In this document: piece by piece, positions 26,399 to 35,154 of the stretch | Layout of the letters: each line of letters starts with the position of its first letter | Position numbering within the stretch: the stretch's first letter is position 1 | Assembly (NCBI RefSeq): GCF_013410115.1 | Contig: NZ_JACCCV010000002.1 | Span: forward strand, 496,001 to 560,000 | Origin: Tunturiibacter gelidiferens | GTDB taxonomy: Bacteria; Acidobacteriota; Terriglobia; Terriglobales; Acidobacteriaceae | DNA length: 64,000 bases | Direction of reading: 5' to 3' | The notes under the pieces: generated by a model | What the model saw: the letters and a program-made list of their open reading frames with translations, nothing else | What the model was told of the DNA's origin: nothing | Databases searched by the model: none | Made by a program: the position numbers and the translations under genes

Positions 26399-28138
26399 CT
26401 AATCTACGTTAAACGGCGCAGATTCTGCGATCTGCTGCTTCGTTATTCCATCATTTACTTTGATGTTGACCTGATACTTACCGGGCTGAAGACTCGCCAG
26501 CGGCAAACTCTTTTCAATCGTAACCTGATCGGCGTTAGGGTTGGTCTTCGACGTCAGCTCCTGCGTCTCAAGAATGGACTTATTCGTTGCCACGTCCAAA
26601 ATCTGATACTCGATCGTCGCACCATTCTGCTTGCTCTTCTCGTCGATCCCCAGGTTATAAACCTGCATCCAGAAGTTCAGATTCTGTGCTCGATGAAACG
26701 TAACAGGCACCCCAATTCCAGTAGGAACGCGTGGAGTAATGTGTGTGTCGCCAATGATGAAGTTTCCAGCGCCGATATCCTTCGATGGCACTCTTTCCAT
26801 GGAAGAAGCCAGAATGAGGGAAGACGAAGCAAGCCGGTCATCATCGTAGGCTGGCACGTTCAAACTACGTTGCCACCTGCCAATATGGTCGGGATTATTG
26901 ACGTCCTTGATAACAATATCGATCTTGTACAGCCCAGGACGCAGCGGCAGCGACTTCCAATAGACGGACTGATCAGTTCGTTTGCGCGCAAGCAGTTCGC
27001 TCGGGACCTGGACACTGACCGTATCTTCGAAGGTCTGTATTGCTTTGTGATTCAGATTCGAGACGCGGCCCAGGATGTTCACCGTGCCCATCGCGACACC
27101 ATCTTTATTCGTAAACGTAATGTCGCCGTTTTTGATCTGCAACGTTACAGGAACCAAGATCGTATCGTTGGTGACTTTCACGTAGTCGGTACGCACGTCA
27201 AATAGAAATGGAGGCCCGGTGAGAATCTTCGAAGTCGTCATAAACGACTCCATATCCTTGAACTTGATCTCCGGAGGAGCCATCAATTTGGCGAATCGAT
27301 CCAATCGGTCAAACTGCTTGCTTTGGTTCTGAGACGATAGCGGCCCTGCACCAAGCTGTTCCAGTCCGCCGCCCGAAAATCGGTCTGCCTGTTTCGACTG
27401 TCCGGTCTGCTCATAAAGTGTCTGGCCAGCACCTGGGGTGTGCTTCAGAGCATCTTTCTCGGAGCGATCAATCGTCATGTGATAGTCGCCGCACATGCAG
27501 GTATCGACAAATTCGATATCAACGTTGTCCCCGATACCCGCCAGATAGCGGTAGTGCCAAATCTCGAAGGGAAACGTAGAGGTATTTCCGCCACCTTCTT
27601 CGACAGGGCGCTCGTAGCTTCCGCCGCTCGGATGCGAGTCGATATTGTCGGGCTTCCCGTAAGCAATATAAATATGACCGCGATCAGTTCTCCAGCCAGG
27701 CTTGCCGGCGGCAAAGTGGTCGTTCGAATAAGCGATGCGCGCGTAGTGTTCCTCGCGAAACTCGTTCTCCGGCGAGTCAGGATTCGGATTGCGTCGTAAC
27801 CAGAAGTTCTCAATAAACTGGTCGCGCTCCTCGTCATTGCTCAAGCTTTTGAACGCCTGCAACTCCTGGTCGGTGATGATCCAACGAACGTCCTCATCCA
27901 CCCACTTCTTGTAAACACCCTTCAACTCGGCCTTCAGCGCCTTCTGCTGGTCGCGCTTCTCTTTATCGCTAAGAGGACGCTTCAAAGGATCCGGCTTTTC
28001 CACCGTCACCGGTCCCTTCGTCACGCCGTCGGCCTGTGCGGAATCGCTAGGTGCTTCCTGGGCAGTCAAAACATGCCCCCCCATCAGGATCAACAAAAAT
28101 AGGGTCGTGCTGGATACCAAGCGCCGGGAAGTCGTCAT
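26399..28138 (-). CDS. GWxTD domain-containing exported protein
   Basis: A 579-residue protein with a signal peptide (about 1-27) and charged linker. The GWxTD domain has its hallmark GWRTDRGHIYIAYGKPD at about residues 148-164. Before it lies the conserved DEERDQFIENFWLRRNPNPD segment, and a beta-rich C-terminal half follows. This domain is widespread in Acidobacteriota and Bacteroidota and its biochemical role is not established. The ATG at 28138 is chosen because the signal peptide begins there, although AGGAG lies rather far upstream (14 bases); a TTG at 28165 is an alternative. It lies downstream of no obvious partner and is divergent from the adaptor at 28427. Confidence 0.87.
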   Translation of the reverse strand: MTTSRRLVSSTTLFLLILMGGHVLTAQEAPSDSAQADGVTKGPVTVEKPDPLKRPLSDKEKRDQQKALKAELKGVYKKWVDEDVRWIITDQELQAFKSLSNDEERDQFIENFWLRRNPNPDSPENEFREEHYARIAYSNDHFAAGKPGWRTDRGHIYIAYGKPDNIDSHPSGGSYERPVEEGGGNTSTFPFEIWHYRYLAGIGDNVDIEFVDTCMCGDYHMTIDRSEKDALKHTPGAGQTLYEQTGQSKQADRFSGGGLEQLGAGPLSSQNQSKQFDRLDRFAKLMAPPEIKFKDMESFMTTSKILTGPPFLFDVRTDYVKVTNDTILVPVTLQIKNGDITFTNKDGVAMGTVNILGRVSNLNHKAIQTFEDTVSVQVPSELLARKRTDQSVYWKSLPLRPGLYKIDIVIKDVNNPDHIGRWQRSLNVPAYDDDRLASSSLILASSMERVPSKDIGAGNFIIGDTHITPRVPTGIGVPVTFHRAQNLNFWMQVYNLGIDEKSKQNGATIEYQILDVATNKSILETQELTSKTNPNADQVTIEKSLPLASLQPGKYQVNIKVNDGITKQQIAESAPFNVD

Positions 28139-28426
28139 AAAGAAGGGGTGCACTCCTGTTACCAACCAACATTGTAGAGCGGTTACATCTTCGTTACAAG
28201 AGGAGACTCCAGACCGCCCCTGATATCATCGCTCGTATTCCCGGGCAAGCCCATAAGTCTCGTCTACCGGATAGTTGCAGGCTTTTGCGCAGTTTCTCGT
28301 AAAGTGATCTCACTCAGGTTTTGGCAAGATTACGGAACGCAATTTCTTCCGCTTCCGTACTGTCTTTAGCGAGCACCGACTCCCAACCACCTCTGCACTG
28401 CCGCGGAGGTGCGATAGAAAGCGGCA

Positions 28427-29827
28427 ATGAGCACAAAGAAAATCCTCTTGATCGTAGTTGCGGTCCTGGTTCTTGCAGGCATCGTCGTCGGCACCATCCT
28501 TCATGGGCAGGCCAGCGTTACGAAGGTCTCCACAGGCAAGGCCGTGCACCAGGATCTGGTCTCTATCGTCAACGGCACCGGCCAAATCAAGCCGAAGACT
28601 TACGTCAACGTCGGTGCCACCGCCTTCGGGCGCATCACCCACCTCTATGTCAAAGAAGGCGATCACGTAAAGGCTGGTACGACCCTCGCCACGGTCGAAA
28701 GTGTCCAACCGCAGGCCACCGTCGCAGCCCAGCAAGCGACTATCGCCTCATCGCGCACAGACATCACCAGCTACACTGCCGCGGAAAAGACCGCCGAGGC
28801 AAACATCGCCCAGGGCAAAGCTGACCTTGAACAGAAAAAACTCGACTTCGGCCGCGCCGAGTCCTTGTACAACGAAAAGCTGATCGCGAAACAGGACTTC
28901 GACGCCAAGAAAGCCGCGTACGACATGGCTTCCGCTACCCTCGCCCAGCGGCAGGCTGCTCTCGCTCAAGCTATCGCGCAGACCGAATCGCAACGCGGCC
29001 ACATGAACCAGGCAGTCGCCAGTCAGCGTGCAAACTTCGACGCCCTCGACAAAACCATCAGCCGCGCCCCGTTCGATGGACTTGTTACCAACGTTCCCGT
29101 GCGTGAGGGCGAAACTGTCGTCGTTGGTATCCAGAACGCCGGCGGATCCACAATCATGACCCTCGCCGATATGTCCGTCATTACAGCGGAGGTCAAGGTC
29201 GACGAAACTGACATTGTCAACGTCTCCCTGAACCAGCCCGCTGATGTCTCCGTCGACGCGCTGCCAGGTCGGGTCTTCAAAGGCCACGTCACCGAGGTTG
29301 GCGATCAGGCCCTTCTCCGAACCACCGGCCTCTCGACCACACAGAGCACCACAGGTACCGAGGAAGCCAAGGACTTCAAGGTCGTCGTCACCCTCGACCA
29401 GGCCTCCGACGACCTTCGCCCGGGCCTCTCGGCTACAGCAAAGATAACAACCGCCCACAAGCCGAACGCGCTCATCATACCCATTCAGGCACTCGTGCAG
29501 CGTGATCCTGCCGTCGAAAAAGCACTCGCAGCGAACGCAGGCAAACCAAGCGTAGTATCCGCTTCCACCTCCAGCGCTCCCGAACGCAAACCTCAACCGG
29601 TCCAGGGGGTCTACGTGCTCCGGACAGACCATAAAAAGCGCCGCGCCATCTTCGTTCCAATCACCACTGGGGTCACAGGAGCCACAGATATCGAGGTCCT
29701 CAGCGGTTTGAAAGACGGTGATGAAATCGTCACTGGACGCTATCGAATCCTGAGAACCCTAAAGAGTGGAACTTCCGTCAAAGTAGACAACAGCGTTGAA
29801 GCTCCAGGCGACTCCGACAAATCATAA
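28427..29827 (+). CDS. MacA/HlyD-like periplasmic adaptor protein
   Basis: A 466-residue membrane-fusion protein. It has an N-terminal anchor (MSTKKILLIVVAVLVLAG), a lipoyl half-motif (GRITHLYVKEGDHVKAGTTL), a long alpha-helical hairpin rich in Ala/Gln/Glu (about 90-205), and the second lipoyl half (ISRAPFDGLVTNVPVREGE). A beta-barrel and membrane-proximal domain follow. This layout matches MacA-type adaptors, which link an inner-membrane MacB transporter to an outer-membrane TolC channel. The ATPase gene follows 129 bases later, but no MacB-type permease or TolC gene is present. The permease may be encoded elsewhere, for example by an ADOP such as the one at 580. Confidence 0.9.
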   Translation: MSTKKILLIVVAVLVLAGIVVGTILHGQASVTKVSTGKAVHQDLVSIVNGTGQIKPKTYVNVGATAFGRITHLYVKEGDHVKAGTTLATVESVQPQATVAAQQATIASSRTDITSYTAAEKTAEANIAQGKADLEQKKLDFGRAESLYNEKLIAKQDFDAKKAAYDMASATLAQRQAALAQAIAQTESQRGHMNQAVASQRANFDALDKTISRAPFDGLVTNVPVREGETVVVGIQNAGGSTIMTLADMSVITAEVKVDETDIVNVSLNQPADVSVDALPGRVFKGHVTEVGDQALLRTTGLSTTQSTTGTEEAKDFKVVVTLDQASDDLRPGLSATAKITTAHKPNALIIPIQALVQRDPAVEKALAANAGKPSVVSASTSSAPERKPQPVQGVYVLRTDHKKRRAIFVPITTGVTGATDIEVLSGLKDGDEIVTGRYRILRTLKSGTSVKVDNSVEAPGDSDKS

Positions 29828-29956
29828 GAAAAAAACCTGAATATACTGAAAAAAGCCCTAAAATTGTTGTTCTCGGAGTGACTCAGTCAATACCGCGGAA
29901 CCATCCCACCACCCCAAACGTACTATCCTGAAACACGTAGGAGCACGGAGAACCGG

Positions 29957-30715
29957 ATGGCCATTGAAACTGCAGTCGAATCCAACCTAAGCACCAGCAA
30001 CGCCTCCGGACCCACCCCCGGAGACGTCATCGTCACCGACAATCTCTGGAAGACCTACGAGATGGGCGATCAGCAGGTGCACGCCCTCCGCGGTGTCAAC
30101 CTCCGCATCCGCCACAATGAGTACGTTGCCATTATGGGTCCCTCTGGCTCCGGCAAGTCCACCCTGATGAATCTCATTGGTTGTCTCGACTCGCCCTCCC
30201 AAGGCCGCTACTGGCTCAACGGCCATGACGTCTCCGAGCTTAACGACGATGAGCTCGCCCGGATTCGCAATAAGGAGATCGGTTTCGTCTTCCAGACCTT
30301 CAACCTGTTGGCCCGCGCCACCTCGCTCCACAACGTCGAGCTGCCTCTGATCTACAACGGCACACCAGCCGCGGCACGTACCGAGCGAGCAAAGAGTGTC
30401 CTCGAGTCAGTCGGTCTCGGCACTCGCATGATGCACAAGCCCAACGAACTCTCCGGCGGTCAGCGTCAGCGCGTCGCCATCGCCCGTGCCTTGGTGAACA
30501 AACCCTCAATCATCCTCGCCGACGAACCCACCGGCAACCTCGACTCCAAAACGGGCGACGAGATCATGGCTCTGTTCGACGAACTTCATGCCGGCGGTAA
30601 CACCATCATCCTCGTCACCCACGAGCCCGACATCGCTGAATACGCCCACCGCATCGTCACCATCCGCGACGGCGTCATCGCCGGCGACCATCTCTCGGCG
30701 CGCATCCGTAACTGA
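29957..30715 (+). CDS. MacB/LolD-type ABC transporter ATP-binding protein
   Basis: A 252-residue nucleotide-binding protein. Walker A is GPSGSGKST (61-69), the Q-loop is FVFQTFNLL (about 110), the ABC signature [15 protein letters not shown] is near 159-173, and Walker [13 protein letters not shown] runs to about 193. The H-loop is VTHEP. The [10 protein letters not shown] and NKEIGFVFQ segments are typical of the FtsE/LolD/MacB class, which works mechanically with FtsX-fold permeases. It follows the MacA-like adaptor and should power an export or extrusion pump, but the expected permease is missing. The N-terminal 25 residues are a poorly conserved extension. An ATG start with a weak GGAG element is used. 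Confidence 0.93.
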   Translation: MAIETAVESNLSTSNASGPTPGDVIVTDNLWKTYEMGDQQVHALRGVNLRIRHNEYVAIMGPSGSGKSTLMNLIGCLDSPSQGRYWLNGHDVSELNDDELARIRNKEIGFVFQTFNLLARATSLHNVELPLIYNGTPAAARTERAKSVLESVGLGTRMMHKPNELSGGQRQRVAIARALVNKPSIILADEPTGNLDSKTGDEIMALFDELHAGGNTIILVTHEPDIAEYAHRIVTIRDGVIAGDHLSARIRN

Positions 30716-30791
30716 CTGCAGCATCAGTTGCGATAAAGATTCAATGCGGCACGGTTACATCCGCACCCAGCTCATTCCCGTCTAAAATGGA

Positions 30792-33431
30792 ATGATGGCA
30801 AAAGCGTTTCGTCGTTCGCGCTTCCTTGGAGCCCTCGCTGCCACCCTTCTGGCTTGTTCGCTGCTCCACGCTGACCCTGCGCGCTTCGACCTGGCTGGGC
30901 CAAAGGTAGACGTCCACGTCACGCGCTCTGGCAAAGTTCTGCCCATTGCCCAAGTCCCCAACCTGCAGCCTGGCGACAAGATCTGGCTCCGTGCAGACCT
31001 CCCCCCCACGCAATCAGTTCACTACCTCCTGGTCGCCGCCTTTCTGCGCGGAACCACAAATCCTCCGCCAGACAACTGGTTTTTTGAAATCCAGACCTGG
31101 AATAAGAAGGTCCGCGAAGAGGGCGTCACCATCACTGTTCCCACCGAGGCTCAGCAGGTAATCCTCTTCCTTGCGCCCGAAACCGGGGGCGATTTCAGCA
31201 CCCTTCGCTCCGCGGTTCGCGGTCGCCCCGGCATCTTCGTCCGCGCGTCTCAAGACCTCATCGAGGCCGGCTTCGAGCAGGCCCGCATTGAGGCCTACCT
31301 CGCCGCTATCCGCCGTGTGCCACCCGAAGACTCCAAGGGTCTCGCCGAACACTCTGATCTTCTCTCCCGCACCCTCAATCTCAAGCCGAACGGAGACTGC
31401 TTCAAACGCCCCGTCGACATGCAGGCCGCTTGTCTCACTCAAGCCGGAAACCAAAGTCTTCTCGATGATGGCCATGGCCAGACCGTCGCCGACGCGTTGA
31501 GCAGTGGAGCAAACTCTGACTTCATCGCTCAGGCCAGCTATACCCAACTCGCCGGAGCAGGTACTTACAGCGCCTATGTCGGTGCTATCGTGGATCTTAT
31601 CCGCATCACCAGTAGCCTTCACACCGCCAAGTATCAATACATTCCCGCAATTGCCTTTCCTGATGGCGATGCTCTCAACCTTCGCCTCAACACCCCACCC
31701 TCCTTCAACAACCCCAAATCCGTCATCGTCATCGGCCTTCCTGCAATTCAGGCTTCGGTCCCCCCACCCCTCCGCGCCTCCAGTCCTGACAGCGTCTCCT
31801 GCCTGCTCAAACCCGCTGTTGTTCTTCCTGTAGAGGGCGCGCCTCTTGTCTACGCGACCACGCTGGCACACGATCTCGTCCTTCATATCGATGGCCCCAA
31901 CGGCGGCACCGATATTCCGGTTAAGCCGGACGCCTTTGAAGGCGGCCTCGTCCTCTCCCACGCACCCGCGCGGAAGCCCCTGTCCCTCGAATCGAACCCA
32001 TACGCAAACTCCGACCCTGTACAAAACGTCAGTTCCAACGCAACTCCGGAATCCCAACCGGCGGTAGCGGCCTCTGCACCTGCAGCGCATCAAACCACCA
32101 ACACCGACACCGGCACCATTACCGGCTTTTGGGGCTTCGACGCCTTCAAAGGTCCCACCCTCCAGCTCCAGGACACCCCAGGAAAAGACTGGAAGCTCGC
32201 CGACGATGACGTCCTGATCGCAGGCCGCGAAAATCATCTCATGCTCAGCTCCACCGGCACCGCATGCGTCGACACCATCTCTCTCGACACCAGCGCCGGC
32301 AAATTGGTCGAAACCAAGTGGAAGCCAACGGGCAAACCTGCCGCGGTCGACGTAACCGTCTCTCTCAAATCCATCAACCCGGGTGCCCTTCACCTCGCTA
32401 TCAAACAGTTTGGCGACACGAAGGCAAGCACAGTCGCCGCCAAGACTTACTCTGAACCCGCACGTCTAGCCTCGCTCGAACTCCACGCCGGGGACACCAC
32501 CGCAGACCTCACCGGTTCCAGCCTCGATCAGGTCCAGCAGCTAACCATCAACGACCTCACCTTTACCCCCGCTCCGCCAAGCACGCCCTCTAATCAGGAC
32601 ACCGCGACCCCAACTCCCGCACCACCTAACTCCGACACTCAACTTCGTCTTACCCTTCCCCCAAACAGCCAGGCGCCCAAACTTCGCGTCGGCGACCATC
32701 TTACCGCCAGCTTGTCACTCAAAGACGGTCGCACCCTCACCCTTCCCGTCACGGTCTCGCCACCACGGCCCTCCGTTACTCTCATCAGCAAGAACATCGG
32801 CCAATCGAGCACTACGCCCATCCACCTAGCCGACCAGGACGATCTGCCAGCCGACCAGCAACTCACCTTCTCCCTCAAGTCAGTTGTGCCCTTTCCCCGC
32901 TCCGGCAAGATTGAGATAGCGAACGCCGACGAAAGTCTGCACACCACCCTGAGTGTCTCCTCCGGCAACCTGGTACTTCAAAATCCGCACACCATCCTCG
33001 CCACCCTGGATCCCCTCAAAGACTTTGGCGCCTCCGCCTTTGGGCCACTCCGCCTTCGCCCCGTCTCCCCCGACGGAACCACCGGCGACTGGCTCCCACT
33101 TGTCACTCTCGTCCGCCTCCCAACCTTCAAAGACCTTCACTGCCCCGCCGACACCACCCAGCCCTGCACTGTCACCGGCTCCAGCCTCTATCTGGTAGAT
33201 TCCATCGCCACCGACGTTGCCTTTACCTCTCCAATCACTGTCCCGGAAGGGTTCGTTGGTACCGCTCTTACGCTCCCCCGCCCCGCAAAGACCGGCTTCT
33301 TTCTCCGCCTGCGCGACGACCCCACGTCCGCGAATACCGTAATTCTTCCAATCCTGCCTCAGGCGGCGCCGACCGCCGCACCCAACTCCCCGACCGCGTC
33401 CGCCAGCCCCAAGAGCCCACTGAGAAATTAG
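30792..33431 (+). CDS. Large exported protein of unknown function
   Basis: An 879-residue protein with a clear signal peptide (FLGALAATLLACSLLHA). It shows no catalytic motif I recognise. The N-terminal third (about 30-290) looks globular and mixed alpha/beta. The rest is rich in beta-strand, Ser, Thr and Pro, with a Pro-rich hinge (TPTPAPPNSD, about 605-615) and a low-complexity tail (PTASASPKSP). The repeated beta-rich blocks could be Ig-like. It starts 76 bases after the ATPase gene on the same strand, in the place where a permease would usually be. A role as substrate or surface partner of the adaptor/ATPase pair is only a guess. Two adjacent ATGs (30792, 30795) can start it. Confidence 0.7.
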   Translation: MMAKAFRRSRFLGALAATLLACSLLHADPARFDLAGPKVDVHVTRSGKVLPIAQVPNLQPGDKIWLRADLPPTQSVHYLLVAAFLRGTTNPPPDNWFFEIQTWNKKVREEGVTITVPTEAQQVILFLAPETGGDFSTLRSAVRGRPGIFVRASQDLIEAGFEQARIEAYLAAIRRVPPEDSKGLAEHSDLLSRTLNLKPNGDCFKRPVDMQAACLTQAGNQSLLDDGHGQTVADALSSGANSDFIAQASYTQLAGAGTYSAYVGAIVDLIRITSSLHTAKYQYIPAIAFPDGDALNLRLNTPPSFNNPKSVIVIGLPAIQASVPPPLRASSPDSVSCLLKPAVVLPVEGAPLVYATTLAHDLVLHIDGPNGGTDIPVKPDAFEGGLVLSHAPARKPLSLESNPYANSDPVQNVSSNATPESQPAVAASAPAAHQTTNTDTGTITGFWGFDAFKGPTLQLQDTPGKDWKLADDDVLIAGRENHLMLSSTGTACVDTISLDTSAGKLVETKWKPTGKPAAVDVTVSLKSINPGALHLAIKQFGDTKASTVAAKTYSEPARLASLELHAGDTTADLTGSSLDQVQQLTINDLTFTPAPPSTPSNQDTATPTPAPPNSDTQLRLTLPPNSQAPKLRVGDHLTASLSLKDGRTLTLPVTVSPPRPSVTLISKNIGQSSTTPIHLADQDDLPADQQLTFSLKSVVPFPRSGKIEIANADESLHTTLSVSSGNLVLQNPHTILATLDPLKDFGASAFGPLRLRPVSPDGTTGDWLPLVTLVRLPTFKDLHCPADTTQPCTVTGSSLYLVDSIATDVAFTSPITVPEGFVGTALTLPRPAKTGFFLRLRDDPTSANTVILPILPQAAPTAAPNSPTASASPKSPLRN

Positions 33432-33520
33432 CAACCACTAGTCTAGGAGCAAATCAGAGCCAAATGAAAGAAGACGCCCAGCCGAAGCCGGACGCCCTTC
33501 TTGCTCTCAAAATCTGTCTG

Positions 33521-35131
33521 CTACTTGATCTCCACTGACTCCTTCGCTTCAAGGCTCTGCTGCAGCGTACTGTGTTTTCTGCTGTAGGTGAAATAGACAA
33601 CGAGCCCGATAATCAGCCACACGATCAATCGGACCCAGTTCCAGATTCCCAGCTTGTACATCATGTAGCCATTGAAGAAAATCCCAAGAATCGGCACGAA
33701 CGGCACCAGCGGTGTCTTGAACGGCCTTGCGCGATCAGGATCGGTCCTCCGCAGCACAATCACGGCGATACATACGATGACAAACGCCAACAGCGTTCCG
33801 ATGTTCACCATCTTGCCAATATCGTCGATGGGAGTAATGCTTCCCACAATTGCGGCTAAAAGGCCTGCGAGGATCGTACCTTTCCACGGCGTCCTGAACT
33901 TATGGTGGATATCCCCAAAAAACTTCTTCGGCAGCAAACCGTCGTGTGCCATCGAGTAGAGTACCCGACTCTGCCCCAGCAACATCACCAACATCACGCT
34001 GGTCAACCCGGCCAGCGCACCAATGGTCACGATGTTTGAAGCCCACGCCAAGTTGTGATCGAGAAAGGCCCGCGAGATTGGTGCTTCAATATTCACCTCG
34101 CGCCACGGCACCATCCCAGTCAGAACGGCCGCCACTCCGATGTAGAGCAGCGTGCAGATAGAAAGCGACACGATAATCCCAATTGGCAGATCGCGCTGCG
34201 GATTCTTTGCCTCCTGCGCCGTCGTCGACACAGCGTCGAAACCGATGTACGAGAAAAAGACCAGACCAGCAGCCAGTCCAATTCCGCCAACGCCAAACGG
34301 CGCGAAGCTATGCCAGTCCGTCCCCCAATTCGACTTGGTGATGTAGTGTGATCCCAGCCCAAGCACAAACAGCACGATTCCAACTTTGATAGCCACGATG
34401 GTCGCGTTGAACTTCGCGCTCTCTTTAATGCCCACCACGAGCACCGCTGTAATCACCAGCGCAATCAGGAAAGCCGGTACATTGACCCCGATCTCCACTC
34501 CAAAGATGTGTGGTGCATTCAATAGCGCATGCGCCTGGGTCTCAAGTTCGGGCGGATGCGCCGCCTTCAATGCGTCCATCGCATCGCTGAACGTTGGAGT
34601 ACCCGGAACCATGCCCGGATGAGAGCTCAAAACCATGCCTCTCGCCACACGATCGGTCGCCTGCCTCAGCCCCGTCCAATGATCATAGGCCAGCCATAAG
34701 GGAAACCTGAGATGGAAGATGTTCAGCATCTCTACAAAATTGTTCGACCAACCCGAACTCACCGTGCTCGCGCCCATCGCGTACTCAAGCGTCAGATCCC
34801 ACCCGATGATCCACGCGATCAACTCACCCAGGGTCGCGTACGCATAGGTGTAGGCGCTGCCTGCCAACGGAATCATCGCCGCAAATTCCGCATAGCACAA
34901 TCCCGCGAAGGCGCATCCCAACCCGCTCAGCACAAATGCCAGCATCAGGCTAGGCCCGGCGGTTCTCGCTCCCAATCCGCTCAGCACGAAGATACCTGCA
35001 CCGATCACCGCGCCGATGCCGAGTGCAGTCAACTGCACTGGCCCCAGCACCCGCTCCAGTGTATCGACGCCATGTTCATTGGCCTCGGCCATCATCTTGT
35101 TCATCGACTTCTTGGCAAACAAATTTCCCAT
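33521..35131 (-). CDS. APC-family amino acid permease (cationic amino acid type)
   Basis: A 536-residue transporter with about twelve membrane helices. TM1 carries the substrate-binding break GIGAVIGAGIFVLSG (about 37-51). CAFAGLCYAEFAAMIPLAGSAY marks TM2-TM3, and FFSYIGFDAVSTTAQEAKNP (TM6 to loop) is typical of the CAT/YfnA group. LGQSRVLYSMAHDGLLP follows TM8. An extended periplasmic loop between TM3 and TM5 (about 120-200) is unusual in length. The ATG at 35131 is chosen because it fits the family N-terminus; GGGAG lies upstream. The open frame extends 118 codons further only as a shadow of the next gene. Last gene of the pepP-accBC-thiE run. Confidence 0.9.
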   Translation of the reverse strand: MGNLFAKKSMNKMMAEANEHGVDTLERVLGPVQLTALGIGAVIGAGIFVLSGLGARTAGPSLMLAFVLSGLGCAFAGLCYAEFAAMIPLAGSAYTYAYATLGELIAWIIGWDLTLEYAMGASTVSSGWSNNFVEMLNIFHLRFPLWLAYDHWTGLRQATDRVARGMVLSSHPGMVPGTPTFSDAMDALKAAHPPELETQAHALLNAPHIFGVEIGVNVPAFLIALVITAVLVVGIKESAKFNATIVAIKVGIVLFVLGLGSHYITKSNWGTDWHSFAPFGVGGIGLAAGLVFFSYIGFDAVSTTAQEAKNPQRDLPIGIIVSLSICTLLYIGVAAVLTGMVPWREVNIEAPISRAFLDHNLAWASNIVTIGALAGLTSVMLVMLLGQSRVLYSMAHDGLLPKKFFGDIHHKFRTPWKGTILAGLLAAIVGSITPIDDIGKMVNIGTLLAFVIVCIAVIVLRRTDPDRARPFKTPLVPFVPILGIFFNGYMMYKLGIWNWVRLIVWLIIGLVVYFTYSRKHSTLQQSLEAKESVEIK

Positions 35132-35154
35132 GCGCGCTCTAATCTCCCAACTTC

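Noticed and set aside
31014..32393. Minus-strand 459-codon frame opposite the 879-residue exported protein
   Set aside because: Low-complexity shadow composition; the plus-strand frame has a signal peptide and a normal start.
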